The notes beneath the pieces are model-generated. The model was not told where the DNA came from. It ran no database searches and saw only the letters and a list, made by a program, of their open reading frames with translations. From positions 124,001-188,000 of the forward strand of contig CAVWIZ010000006.1 of the NCBI GenBank assembly GCA_963755195.1: a stretch of DNA of 64,000 bases, read 5' to 3'. Positions 28,277-35,852 of the stretch are shown one piece after another. A program made the translations under genes and the position numbers. This DNA is from CAVQJU01 sp963755195 (GTDB lineage Bacteria; Acidobacteriota; Vicinamibacteria; Vicinamibacterales; CAVVIG01). The first letter of the stretch is position 1. Every line of letters begins with the position of its first letter.

Positions 28277-28702
28277 ATGTTGATGCCGAAGAAGGTCAAG
28301 TTCAGGAAACAGCAGCGCGGGCGCATGCGCGGGAAGGCGTGGCGCGGCAGCGACGTGTCGTTCGGCGACTACGGGCTGAAGGCGCTCGAGCCCTGCTGGT
28401 TGACCGACCGCCAGATCGAGGCGGCGCGCGTGGCCATGACGCGGTTCGTCGCGCGCGGCGGCAAGATCTGGACGCGCGTGTTTCCCGACAAGCCGATCAC
28501 CAAGAAGCCGCAGGAGACGCGCATGGGCAAGGGCAAGGGCGCGCCCGAGCAATGGGTGTGCGTCGTCAAGCCGGGGCGTGTGTTGTTCGAGATGGAAGGC
28601 GTGAGCGAGAAGTCGGCGCGCGAGGCGATGAAGCTGGCGGCGGCGAAGCTGCCCATCCTCACGAAGTTCGCGACGCGCTTTGCGCAGGAGAAGATGCTGT
28701 GA
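28277..28702 (+). CDS. rplP: 50S ribosomal protein L16
   Basis: 141 residues. MLMPKKVKFRKQQRGRMRG start, GDYGLKALEPCWLTDRQIEAAR, RGGKIWTRVFPDKPITKKP and the MGKGKGAPE block are all canonical. The stop overlaps the rpmC GTG start by four bases (GTGA). Confidence 0.99.
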   Translation: MLMPKKVKFRKQQRGRMRGKAWRGSDVSFGDYGLKALEPCWLTDRQIEAARVAMTRFVARGGKIWTRVFPDKPITKKPQETRMGKGKGAPEQWVCVVKPGRVLFEMEGVSEKSAREAMKLAAAKLPILTKFATRFAQEKML

Positions 28703-28893
28703 AGGCCGACGAACTGCGCGCGATGGGCGCCGACGAGCTCGGCGTGAAGGCACACGAGCTGGCGGATCAGTTGTTCCGCCTGCGGATCCAGAAGTCGATG
28801 GGGCAGCTCGAGGCGCCGGCGAAGGTGCGATCGGTGCGCCGCGATCTCGCGCGCGTCCGGACGGTTCTGCGACAGAAGAGATCGGGTAATTGA
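28699..28893 (+). CDS. rpmC: 50S ribosomal protein L29
   Basis: 64 residues from GTG at 28699, overlapping the rplP stop. Typical L29 helices: MKADELRAMGADELGVKAHEL, then DQLFRLRIQKSMGQL and VRRDLARVRTVLRQK. The final Ser-Gly-Asn and the TGA stop are encoded by the first word of the following family C repeat, so its native 3' end has been overwritten. Confidence 0.95.
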   Translation: MKADELRAMGADELGVKAHELADQLFRLRIQKSMGQLEAPAKVRSVRRDLARVRTVLRQKRSGN

Positions 28894-28952
28894 GTAACCG
28901 GGTAATCGGGTAATCGGCGATTACTCAATTACGAGATCACCCAATTACCAGA
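28881..28952. repeat. Palindromic word repeat, family C, in the rpmC-rpsQ spacer
   Basis: Left arm of GGGTAATTGAGTAACCGGGTAATCGGGTAATC words; right arm GATTACTCAATTACGAGATCACCCAATTACC. The loop is only a few bases. Overlaps the last codons of rpmC. Confidence 0.9.
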
Positions 28953-28966
28953 TGAAGGATTCGTGA

Positions 28967-29221
28967 ATGGCTGAGAAATCTGAGAAGCTCGGCGTCGTCG
29001 TCAGCAACAAGATGCAGAAGAGCATCGTGGTCGCCGTGGAGTGGCAGGTGCGGCACGGGCTCTACGGCAAGACCGAGCGGCGCACGTCGAAGTTCATGGT
29101 CCACGACGAGGCGAACTCCGCGAAGGTCGGCGACATGGTCGAAATCGTCGAAACGCGGCCGCTCAGCCGCCGCAAGCGGTGGGCGCTCAAGCGGGTGGTT
29201 CGCCAGGCGGCAGGGGTCTAG
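28967..29221 (+). CDS. rpsQ: 30S ribosomal protein S17
   Basis: 84 residues; GVVVSNKMQKSIVVAVEWQVRHGLYGKTERRTSKFMVHDE and VGDMVEIVETRPLSRRKRW carry the OB-fold S17 signature. Preceded by AAGGA in the tail of the family C spacer. Confidence 0.98.
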   Translation: MAEKSEKLGVVVSNKMQKSIVVAVEWQVRHGLYGKTERRTSKFMVHDEANSAKVGDMVEIVETRPLSRRKRWALKRVVRQAAGV

Positions 29222-29297
29222 AAGGCAGGGCAGGCCGGAAAGGCGGGACGGCGGGAAATAGCCGTTCCAGCCCATCCGGCCCATCCCGCCTCGGGAG
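29222..29297. repeat. Palindromic word repeat, family G (GGCGGGAAA ... CCCATCCCGCC)
   Basis: GGCAGGGCAGGCCGGAAAGGCGGGACGGCGGGA is followed by CAGCCCATCCGGCCCATCCCGCC. The arms are largely complementary and lie in the rpsQ-rplN spacer. A longer relative is at 50062-50142 between the MacB-like and MacA-like genes. Confidence 0.8.
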
Positions 29298-29302
29298 CAA
29301 CC

Positions 29303-29671
29303 ATGATTCAGATGCGATCCATTCTTGACGTCGCCGATAATTCCGGCGCGCGCAAGATCGCGGTCATCAACCCGATCGGCGGATCGACCGGACGCTACGC
29401 GCGGCTCGGCGACATCGTCACGGCGTCGGTGAAGGAAGCGACGCCAGAGTCGGCGGTGAAAAAGGGGCAAGTCGTCAAGGCGGTCATCGTGAGGACCGTC
29501 AAGGAACAGCGCCGGCGCGACGGCACGTACATCCGCTTCGATCGGAACGCCGCCGTGCTGATCAACGATCAGAACGAACCGGTCGGCACGCGTGTGTTCG
29601 GGCCGGTGGCGCGCGAGTTGCGCGAGCGCCGGTTCATGAAGATCATCTCCCTCGCGCCCGAGGTTCTGTAA
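29303..29671 (+). CDS. rplN: 50S ribosomal protein L14
   Basis: 122 residues, exactly the usual length. MIQMRSILDVADNSGARK start and FGPVARELRERRFMKIISLAPEVL end are canonical. The last base of its stop is the first base of the rplX ATG (TAATG). Confidence 0.99.
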   Translation: MIQMRSILDVADNSGARKIAVINPIGGSTGRYARLGDIVTASVKEATPESAVKKGQVVKAVIVRTVKEQRRRDGTYIRFDRNAAVLINDQNEPVGTRVFGPVARELRERRFMKIISLAPEVL

Positions 29672-30003
29672 TGTCTCAGCTGGCTACGCCCATTCGGAAG
29701 AACGACAGCGTGCTCGTCATCACCGGCAAGGATCGCGGCAAACGCGGCCGCGTGCTCCGCGTGCTGCCCGAGAAGAACCGGCTGATCATCGAGGGCGTGA
29801 ACATCATCAAGCGCCACACGAAGCCGAACCCCGGCAAGAACGTGAAGGGCGGCATCGTCGAGCGCGAGGCGTCGGTGCACGCCTCCAACGTGCAGCTCGT
29901 GTGCCCCGACTGCGGAGCGCAAACGCGCGTGGGGCGCAAGATCCTCGGCGACGGCCGGAAGGTGCGGATCTGCCGCAAGTGCGAGGGAGTGGTCGACAAA
30001 TGA
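29671..30003 (+). CDS. rplX: 50S ribosomal protein L24
   Basis: 110 residues. KOW motif KNDSVLVITGKDRGKRGRVLRV near the N-terminus, then VNIIKRHTKPNP and a C-terminal zinc-finger-like CPDCG ... CRKC. ATGA overlap with rplE. Confidence 0.98.
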   Translation: MSQLATPIRKNDSVLVITGKDRGKRGRVLRVLPEKNRLIIEGVNIIKRHTKPNPGKNVKGGIVEREASVHASNVQLVCPDCGAQTRVGRKILGDGRKVRICRKCEGVVDK

Positions 30004-30542
30004 GCCGGTTGAAGGATCGTTATCAGCAGGACGTCGTTCCGGCCCTGAAGAAGGAGTTCGGCTATACGAACGTGATGGCCGTCCCGAAGGTGCAGAAGGT
30101 CGTCGTCAACATGGGGCTCGGCGAGGCGACGTCGAACGTCAAGCTCATCGACACGGGCGCCGACGAGCTGGCGCGCATCACGGGGCAGAAGCCCGTGACG
30201 CGGCGCTCGAAGAAGTCGATTGCGCAGTTCAAGGTGCGCAAGGGCCAGCCGGTGGGCACGATGGTCACGCTGCGCGGCGCGCGCATGTGGGAGTTCCTCG
30301 ACCGGCTGATGAACATCGCGCTGCCGCGCGTCCGCGATTTCAAGGGCGTGTCGCCCAAGGGGTTCGACGGGCGGGGCAACTACACGCTGGGCCTGCGCGA
30401 CCAGCTGCTCTTTCCGGAAATCGACTACATGAAGGTCGACAAGGCGCGCGGGATGAACGTCTCGGTGGTCACGACGGCGAAAACCGACGAAGAGGCGCGA
30501 AAGCTGCTGCAGTTCATGGGCATGCCGTTTCGCGCCTCGTAG
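30000..30542 (+). CDS. rplE: 50S ribosomal protein L5
   Basis: 180 residues from ATG at 30000. Conserved FGYTNVMAVPKVQKVVVNMGLGEA, KPVTRRSKKSIAQFKVRKGQPVG and FDGRGNYTLGL blocks; ends EEARKLLQFMGMPFRAS. The last 49 bases have three downstream copies of a close relative (30541-30735). Confidence 0.98.
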   Translation: MSRLKDRYQQDVVPALKKEFGYTNVMAVPKVQKVVVNMGLGEATSNVKLIDTGADELARITGQKPVTRRSKKSIAQFKVRKGQPVGTMVTLRGARMWEFLDRLMNIALPRVRDFKGVSPKGFDGRGNYTLGLRDQLLFPEIDYMKVDKARGMNVSVVTTAKTDEEARKLLQFMGMPFRAS

Positions 30543-30735
30543 GCTGTGAAGATGTTGAGGCGCGACAGCTGCTGCCGTTCATGGGCATGCCGTTTCGCGC
30601 CTCGTAGGCTGTGAAGATGTTGAGGCGCGACAGCTGCTGCCGTTCATGGGCATGCCGTTTCGCGCCTCGTAGGCTGTGAAGATGTTGAGGCGCGACAGCT
30701 GCTGCCGTTCATGGGCATGCCGTTTCGCGCCTCGT
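30541..30735 (+). repeat. Three exact tandem 65-base copies derived from the 3' end of rplE
   Basis: Identical units begin at 30541, 30606 and 30671. The last ~49 bases of each unit match the final codons and stop of rplE with a few substitutions, each encoding EARQLLPFMGMPFRAS and a stop. Because 65 is not a multiple of three, the copies lie in three different frames. They are identical to each other but not to rplE itself. A 5-base partial copy (AGGCT) follows at 30736. Confidence 0.95.
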
Positions 30736-30754
30736 AGGCTCGGAAAGACTGATT

Positions 30755-30940
30755 ATGGCAACCACTGCGAAGATTGCGAAAGAACAGAAAGTTCCGAAGT
30801 ACAAGGTGCGGCTGCGTAACCGCTGCCGCCTGTGCGGGCGTCCGCGCGCGTACATGCGGAAGTTCGCGCTGTGCCGGCTGTGTTTCCGCAAGCTGGCGCT
30901 CGAGGGCGACGTGACGGGAGTCACAAAGAGCAGTTGGTAA
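30755..30940 (+). CDS. rpsN: 30S ribosomal protein S14, zinc-binding (type Z)
   Basis: 61 residues, standard for the zinc form. Two CxxC pairs (CRLCGRPR and CRLCFRKL) bind zinc; ends GVTKSSW. The TAA stop coincides with the first GGTAATTG word of the next family C repeat. Confidence 0.98.
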   Translation: MATTAKIAKEQKVPKYKVRLRNRCRLCGRPRAYMRKFALCRLCFRKLALEGDVTGVTKSSW

Positions 30941-31002
30941 TTGGGTAATCGTGTAATCGCGTCATTGCGATTACCAAGTTATCCAATCACTCGATTACTA
31001 AA
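30935..31002. repeat. Palindromic word repeat, family C, in the rpsN-rpsH spacer
   Basis: GGTAATTGGGTAATCGTGTAATCGCG followed by ATTGCGATTACCAAGTTATCCAATCACTCGATTACT. The arms pair imperfectly, and the innermost part, AATCGCGTCATTGCGATT, is a tight stem. Overlaps the rpsN stop codon. Confidence 0.88.
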
Positions 31003-31017
31003 TTCGAAGGTTCAGAC

Positions 31018-31428
31018 ATGACCGATCCCATCGCAGACATGCTCACGCGGATCCGGAATTCGGTGAGCGCCAAGCATACGCGCGTGGACATGCCGGCCTC
31101 GCGCATCAAGGCCGACATCGCCCGCATCTTGCAGGACGAGGGCTACATCCAGGGCTTCAAGGTCCTCGACGAACCCGCCGGCAAGAACACGCCGGCGCGC
31201 AAGATGCTGCGCGTGTTCCTGAAATACGGGCCGCGCGGCGAGCGGGTCATCACCGGCGTCGAACGGATCAGCCGCCCCGGCCGTCGCGTCTACTTCGGCC
31301 GCGACGATGTCCCGGAGGTGCTGGCCGGGCTCGGCACCAGCATCCTGACGACATCGCGCGGCGTGATGACGGGACGCGAAGCGGCGAAGGTGGGCGTCGG
31401 CGGCGAAGTGCTCTGTAACATTTGGTAG
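31018..31428 (+). CDS. rpsH: 30S ribosomal protein S8
   Basis: 136 residues. MTDPIADMLTRIRNSVSAKH start, KISRPGRR-like VERISRPGRRVYFG and the C-terminal TSRGVMTGREAAKVGVGGEVLCNIW signature. In E. coli S8 is the spc operon repressor. Confidence 0.99.
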   Translation: MTDPIADMLTRIRNSVSAKHTRVDMPASRIKADIARILQDEGYIQGFKVLDEPAGKNTPARKMLRVFLKYGPRGERVITGVERISRPGRRVYFGRDDVPEVLAGLGTSILTTSRGVMTGREAAKVGVGGEVLCNIW

Positions 31429-31460
31429 ACGAGAGCAGAGGCAGGGCTTGATGGCCCGGG

Positions 31461-31481
31461 CCGGGGGGCAGGGGCCCCCGG
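31461..31481 (+). promoter_or_regulatory. G-rich hairpin covering the rplF ribosome-binding region
   Basis: CCGGGGG (31461-31467), loop GCAGGGG, CCCCCGG (31475-31481). A perfect 7-base-pair stem ends 8 bases before the rplF ATG and shares two bases with the GGAG Shine-Dalgarno (31480-31483). Similar in style to element F (GGGG loop, CCCC right arm) but with different flanks. Confidence 0.6.
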
Positions 31482-31489
31482 AGTAAAAA

Positions 31490-32029
31490 ATGTCACGTAT
31501 TGGAAAGAAACCGATCACGATCCCGAAGGGCGTCACCGTGAAGGTGACCGACGGCGCGGTCGAAGTGCAGGGCCCGAAGGGCAAGATGCGGCAGGCGTAT
31601 CCCTCCGGCATCAACTTCGAGCTCGCGGACGGCCTTCTCCTGGCGAAGCGGTCGACCGAGAGTCCGGATCTCGCCAAGTTCCACGGCCTTGCGCGGACGC
31701 TCATTGCGAACGCCGTGCAGGGCGTGACCGAGGGGTTCAAGAAGGAGCTCGACATCGTCGGCGTCGGGTACCGCGCGGAGGTCAAAGGCAAGCAGGTGAT
31801 CTTCGCCCTCGGCTACTCGCACGCCGTGGTGTTCGACGTCCCGACCGGCATCGACATCGTGATCGACAAGCAGACGCACATCACCGTCACCGGCGTCGAT
31901 CGACAGCTTGTCGGCCAGGTGGCGGCGAACATCCGGCGGCTGCGGAAGCCCGATCCGTACAAGCAGAAGGGCGTTCGCTACACGGGCGAAGTGCTGAAGA
32001 AGAAGGCCGGGAAGACCGGCGCCAAGTAA
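31490..32029 (+). CDS. rplF: 50S ribosomal protein L6
   Basis: 179 residues. MSRIGKKPITIPKGV start, two L6 repeats, and the conserved RLRKPDPYKQKGVRYTGE near the C-terminus. Ribosome-binding site GGAG partly inside the preceding hairpin. Confidence 0.99.
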   Translation: MSRIGKKPITIPKGVTVKVTDGAVEVQGPKGKMRQAYPSGINFELADGLLLAKRSTESPDLAKFHGLARTLIANAVQGVTEGFKKELDIVGVGYRAEVKGKQVIFALGYSHAVVFDVPTGIDIVIDKQTHITVTGVDRQLVGQVAANIRRLRKPDPYKQKGVRYTGEVLKKKAGKTGAK

Positions 32030-32030
32030 G

Positions 32031-32082
32031 GGCTCTAAAGGGCTAAGGGCTAAGGGCTGAAGGCTAAGGGCAGGGCTGAGGG
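32031..32082. repeat. Word repeat, family D (GGGCTAA), rplF-rplR spacer
   Basis: Six or so 7-base words of the form GGGCTAA / GGCTGA in direct orientation fill the spacer completely. No inverted arm. Confidence 0.9.
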
Positions 32083-32084
32083 CT

Positions 32085-32459
32085 ATGAAGATCAAGACAA
32101 AGGACGATCGCCGCGAGCGGATTCATCTCCGCCAGCGCAAACGGATCGCGGGCACGACGGAGCGCCCGCGGCTCAGTGTGTTCCGCAGTGTGTCGCACAT
32201 CTACGCCCAGGTGATCGACGATCTGAGCGGCCAGACGCTGGCGTCGGCCTCGTCGACCGACCCGAAGCTGAAGGCGGTATTCGAGAAGGACGTGCGCGGC
32301 GGAAACGTCAAGGGCGCCCTGGCCGTCGGCAAGGCGATTGCCGAACGGTCGATCGACAAAGGCATCAAGCGCGTGGTCTTCGATCGTGGTGGGTCCCTCT
32401 ATCACGGCCGCATTCGCGCCGTGGCCGACGCCGCACGTAAAGCGGGCCTGGAGTTCTAA
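32085..32459 (+). CDS. rplR: 50S ribosomal protein L18
   Basis: 124 residues. RKRIAGTTERPRLSVFRSVSHIYAQVIDD and the C-terminal VVFDRGGSLYHGRIRAVADAARKAGLEF are canonical; the segment binds 5S rRNA. Abuts rpsE with no gap. Confidence 0.99.
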   Translation: MKIKTKDDRRERIHLRQRKRIAGTTERPRLSVFRSVSHIYAQVIDDLSGQTLASASSTDPKLKAVFEKDVRGGNVKGALAVGKAIAERSIDKGIKRVVFDRGGSLYHGRIRAVADAARKAGLEF

Positions 32460-32978
32460 ATGTTTACTCGTGAGCGGATCGATCCGTCGCAGCTCGATAT
32501 CAAAGACACCGTCGTGTCGATCAACCGCGTGACGAAGGTGGTCAAGGGCGGCAAGAACCTGAGCTTCAGCGCGCTCGTGGTCGTCGGCGACGGCCATGGC
32601 GTCGTCGGATTCGGGATCGGCAAAGCCAAGGAAGTGCCCTCGGCGATCAAGAAGGCCATCGAGGCCGCGAAGAAGAATCTGATTCGCGTGCCGCTGTCGG
32701 GGACGACCATTCCACACCGGATCGTCGGCAAGTTCGGGGCGGGGAGCGTGCTTCTGAAGCCCGCACCGGACGGCACCGGCATCATTGCCGGCGGCGCCGT
32801 GCGTGCGGTGGTCGAGGCGGCGGGGATTACGAACATCCTGACAAAGTCGCTGGGATCGGCCAACCCGCACAATGTCGTGCGCGCGACCTTCACGGGTTTG
32901 AGCTGGCTGAAGGACCCGCTGGTGCTGGCGAGGCTGCGGGGCAAGGAACTCGGGCAGTTGACGGGCGCGAGCGCCTAG
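32460..32978 (+). CDS. rpsE: 30S ribosomal protein S5
   Basis: 172 residues, starting directly after the rplR stop. KGGKNLSFSALVVVGDGHGVVGFGIGKA and GAGSVLLKPAPDGTGIIAGG are the conserved S5 blocks. Its TAG stop is inside the first bases of element F. Confidence 0.99.
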   Translation: MFTRERIDPSQLDIKDTVVSINRVTKVVKGGKNLSFSALVVVGDGHGVVGFGIGKAKEVPSAIKKAIEAAKKNLIRVPLSGTTIPHRIVGKFGAGSVLLKPAPDGTGIIAGGAVRAVVEAAGITNILTKSLGSANPHNVVRATFTGLSWLKDPLVLARLRGKELGQLTGASA

Positions 32979-33060
32979 CGCCTGCGGCTATGCCGAGCGG
33001 CGTGCCGCGAGGCATCAGCGTAGGTTCGCGCTGGGGGTGGGGCCCCAGCGCCAGTGAAAG
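32977..33060 (+). repeat. Element F upstream of rpmD
   Basis: AGCGCCTGCGGCTATGCCGAGCG through GCCAGTGAAAG, matching the rplC and rplD copies. The hairpin is perfect here: GCGCTGGGG (33028-33036), loop GTGGGG, CCCCAGCGC (33043-33051), ending 22 bases before the rpmD ATG. Compared with rplC the stem has changed on both sides at two positions, keeping pairing. Confidence 0.9.
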
Positions 33061-33073
33061 AATGTTGACGCAT

Positions 33074-33274
33074 ATGGCCAACGAACGCACGGACACGAAA
33101 GGCGGCACAATCAAGGTGACGCTGATGAAGAGCCCGACGGGATTCGACCGGAAGCAGGCGACGACGGTCAAGGGCCTCGGCCTGCGCCGCATTCGCCACA
33201 CCGTGGTGCTGAAGGACACGCCGTCCGCGCGCGGCATGGTCCACAAGGTGCGTCACCTGGTCACGGTGGAGTAA
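33074..33274 (+). CDS. rpmD: 50S ribosomal protein L30
   Basis: 66 residues from ATG at 33074. IKVTLMKSPTGFDRKQATTVKGLGLRRIRHTVVLKDTPSARGMVHKVRHLV is the L30 fold. The open frame extends upstream through element F, but that part is not L30-like. Confidence 0.96.
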   Translation: MANERTDTKGGTIKVTLMKSPTGFDRKQATTVKGLGLRRIRHTVVLKDTPSARGMVHKVRHLVTVE

Positions 33275-33311
33275 CGCGCCGGGCAATCGCAGATCGCAGA
33301 TGGCAGGAGCT

Positions 33312-33761
33312 ATGGATTTATCGAATCTCAGACCGCCGAAGGGCGCCAAGCACGCGAAGAAGCGCATCGGCCGCGGGCAGGGGTCGGGCAACGGCAAGAC
33401 GGCCGGCCGCGGGCACAAGGGCGCAAAATCGCGATCGGGGTACAAGTTCAAGCGCGGTTTCGAGGGCGGCCAGATGCCGCTGCATCGCCGCGTGCCGAAG
33501 CGCGGATTCCACAATCCGTTCCGCGTGGAGTACGAGGTCGTCAACCTCGACACCCTGGCGGAGCGGTTCGACGCCGGGACCGTGGTGACGCCGGAACTGC
33601 TCCGCGAGCGCGGCCTGGTGGCGTCCGGGGGCAGCAAGCCCATCAAGGTGCTGGCCCGCGGCGAGGTGAGCAAGGCTCTCACCGTGCGCGCGCACAAGTT
33701 CAGCGGGAAGGCCGCCGAGAAGCTGAAGGCGGCGGGCGGCCATGCGGAAGCGATTGCCTAG
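33312..33761 (+). CDS. rplO: 50S ribosomal protein L15
   Basis: 149 residues from ATG at 33312 (MDLSNLRPPKGAKHAKKRIGRG); an ATG at 33300 adds only four residues. Gly-rich N-terminal region RGQGSGNGKTAGRGHKG and GGQMPLHRRVPKRGF are standard. Immediately before secY. Confidence 0.97.
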   Translation: MDLSNLRPPKGAKHAKKRIGRGQGSGNGKTAGRGHKGAKSRSGYKFKRGFEGGQMPLHRRVPKRGFHNPFRVEYEVVNLDTLAERFDAGTVVTPELLRERGLVASGGSKPIKVLARGEVSKALTVRAHKFSGKAAEKLKAAGGHAEAIA

Positions 33762-33776
33762 ATCGGGGGTGCGCAG

Positions 33777-35168
33777 ATGGCATTAGACAGCAGCCTGAAG
33801 AACATCTTCGCCGTTTCCGAACTGCGCAACCGCGTGTTGTTCACGCTCGGGCTGCTCGGCGTCTACCGTATCGGCGGCCGCATCGTGACGCCGGGGGTCG
33901 ACATCCGCGCGCTGCAGGAGTTCGCCGAACAGCTCGGCAAGAACAGCATGTTCGGCCTGTACGACATGTTCACCGGAGGCAACCTCGCGAAGGTGACGAT
34001 TTTCGCGCTCGGCATCATGCCGTACATCAGCGCGTCGATCATCCTTCAGCTGCTCACGGTCGTCTGGCCGTATCTGGAGAAACTTTCGAAGGAAGGCGAG
34101 CTCGGCCGGCGCAAGATCACGCAATACACGCGCTACGGAACGATCGTGCTGTGCATCGTGCAGTCGCTCGGCATTGCCTACTTCCTCGAGCGCAATACGA
34201 CGCCGAGCGGGTTTCATCTGGTGACGAACCCGGGCTGGGGATTCCGGCTGATGACGATCCTGACGCTGTCGACCGGGACGGCGTTTGTCATGTGGCTCGG
34301 CGAGCAGATCACCGAGCGCGGTATCGGCAACGGGATGTCGCTCATCATCTTCGCCGGGATCGTCGTGAATTTCCCGCGGGCCGTCATGACGACCTTCGAA
34401 CAGATGCAAACCGGCCAGATCGGGTTGATCCGGATCATCTTCCTGCTGGCGCTGATGGCGCTGGTGGTGGCGGCCATCATCTTCGTCGAGCGGGGCCACC
34501 GGCGTGTCACGGTGCAGTACGCCAAACGGGTCGTTGGGCGGCGCATGTACGGCGGGTCGAGCACGCACATTCCGCTGAAAGTGAACACCGGCGGCGTCAT
34601 CCCCGTGATTTTCGCCTCGTCGATTCTGGCGTTTCCGGCGACGATCGCGAGCGCGATCAAGGGGCCGTGGGCCGAGTCGCTCGTGCAGCAGCTGAACGTG
34701 GGCATGCCGCTCCACAATCTGCTGTACGTCGCCGGCATCATCTTTTTCGCGTATTTCTACACGGCCATCATCTTCAATCCGGATGACGTGGCGGAAAACA
34801 TGCGCAAGTACGGCGGCTTCATCCCGGGCATCAGGCCGGGGAAGCGCACCGCCGAATACATCGACACCATCCTGACGCGGATCACGCTGGCCGGCGCCGT
34901 CTACCTGGCCGTCATCGCGATCCTGCCGCAGTGGCTGATGAGCGGGTTCAAGGTCGCGCCGATTCCGTTCATCGGCGAGCGGCTCGACGCCATGCTGCCC
35001 CGCTTCATCACCGACGGGATGAATATCACGTTCTTCTTCGGCGGCACCTCGCTCCTGATCGTGGTGGGCGTGGCAATGGACACCGTGCAGCAGATCGAAT
35101 CGCAGCTGATCATGCGGCACTATGACGGTTTCATGAAGAAGACGCGACTTCGCGGCCGGCGCGGATAA
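33777..35168 (+). CDS. secY: Protein translocase subunit SecY
   Basis: 463 residues with ten hydrophobic segments. Plug-region LYDMFTGGNLAKVTIFALGIMPYISASIILQLL, VERGHRRVTVQYAKRVVGRR and the pore helices are canonical. Central channel of the Sec translocon in the inner membrane. adk starts 3 bases later. Confidence 0.99.
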   Translation: MALDSSLKNIFAVSELRNRVLFTLGLLGVYRIGGRIVTPGVDIRALQEFAEQLGKNSMFGLYDMFTGGNLAKVTIFALGIMPYISASIILQLLTVVWPYLEKLSKEGELGRRKITQYTRYGTIVLCIVQSLGIAYFLERNTTPSGFHLVTNPGWGFRLMTILTLSTGTAFVMWLGEQITERGIGNGMSLIIFAGIVVNFPRAVMTTFEQMQTGQIGLIRIIFLLALMALVVAAIIFVERGHRRVTVQYAKRVVGRRMYGGSSTHIPLKVNTGGVIPVIFASSILAFPATIASAIKGPWAESLVQQLNVGMPLHNLLYVAGIIFFAYFYTAIIFNPDDVAENMRKYGGFIPGIRPGKRTAEYIDTILTRITLAGAVYLAVIAILPQWLMSGFKVAPIPFIGERLDAMLPRFITDGMNITFFFGGTSLLIVVGVAMDTVQQIESQLIMRHYDGFMKKTRLRGRRG

Positions 35169-35171
35169 AGC

Positions 35172-35852
35172 GTGGCCATCAACGTCATCATGCTCGGGCC
35201 TCCCGGGGCGGGAAAGGGCACCCAGGCGGAGCGCGTGGCGCGGGCGCGCGGGATTCCCAGGATTTCGACGGGCGACATTCTGCGCGAAGCCGTCCAAGCC
35301 CGCACGCCGATGGGAGGCAACGTCCAGGCCGTGATGGATCGCGGCGAGCTGGTCGGCGACGATGTGATGATCGGGATTGTGACGGAGCGGCTCAGTCGCC
35401 CGGACGTCGTCAATGGATTCGTCCTCGACGGGTTCCCGCGCACGGTCGAGCAGGCCGCCGCGCTCGACAGGCTCATGGACGGACGCGATCCGCTGATCGT
35501 GCTCGACATCGTCGTGCCGGAATCCGAGCTGGCGAGGCGGCTGGGCATGCGGATGATTTGCCAGGACTGCGGCGTGACAGCCGACGGCCAGGAAGCGTCG
35601 CCCGGCCGCTGCGGCCGTTGCGGCGGCGGTCTCAGGCAGCGCGCCGACGACAACAGCGCCGTCGTTCTCGAGCGGTTCAAGATCTACCAGTGCGCCACCA
35701 AGCCGCTCGTCGACTTCTATGACGGGCGGCCGACGTTCCGGTCGATCGACGGTGCGCAGACGGCCGATTCGGTGGCCGCCGATCTGGCTGCCGCCATCGA
35801 GGCGGTCGGCAACGGGCGGACCAACGGCGCCGGGGGAGGCAACGCGCGGTGA
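35172..35852 (+). CDS. adk: Adenylate kinase
   Basis: 226 residues from GTG at 35172. P-loop GPPGAGKGTQ, FVLDGFPRT, and a zinc-type LID with Cys pairs (CQDCG, CGRCGG). Interconverts ATP, ADP and AMP. The tail (NGRTNGAGGGNAR) is low complexity. Its TGA overlaps the map GTG start. Confidence 0.99.
   Translation: MAINVIMLGPPGAGKGTQAERVARARGIPRISTGDILREAVQARTPMGGNVQAVMDRGELVGDDVMIGIVTERLSRPDVVNGFVLDGFPRTVEQAAALDRLMDGRDPLIVLDIVVPESELARRLGMRMICQDCGVTADGQEASPGRCGRCGGGLRQRADDNSAVVLERFKIYQCATKPLVDFYDGRPTFRSIDGAQTADSVAADLAAAIEAVGNGRTNGAGGGNAR

Noticed and set aside
28163..28952. CRISPR-like array of short repeats
   Set aside because: Words are 7-9 bases, vary from copy to copy, have no unique spacers of constant length and are arranged as inverted pairs. 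No cas genes are present.
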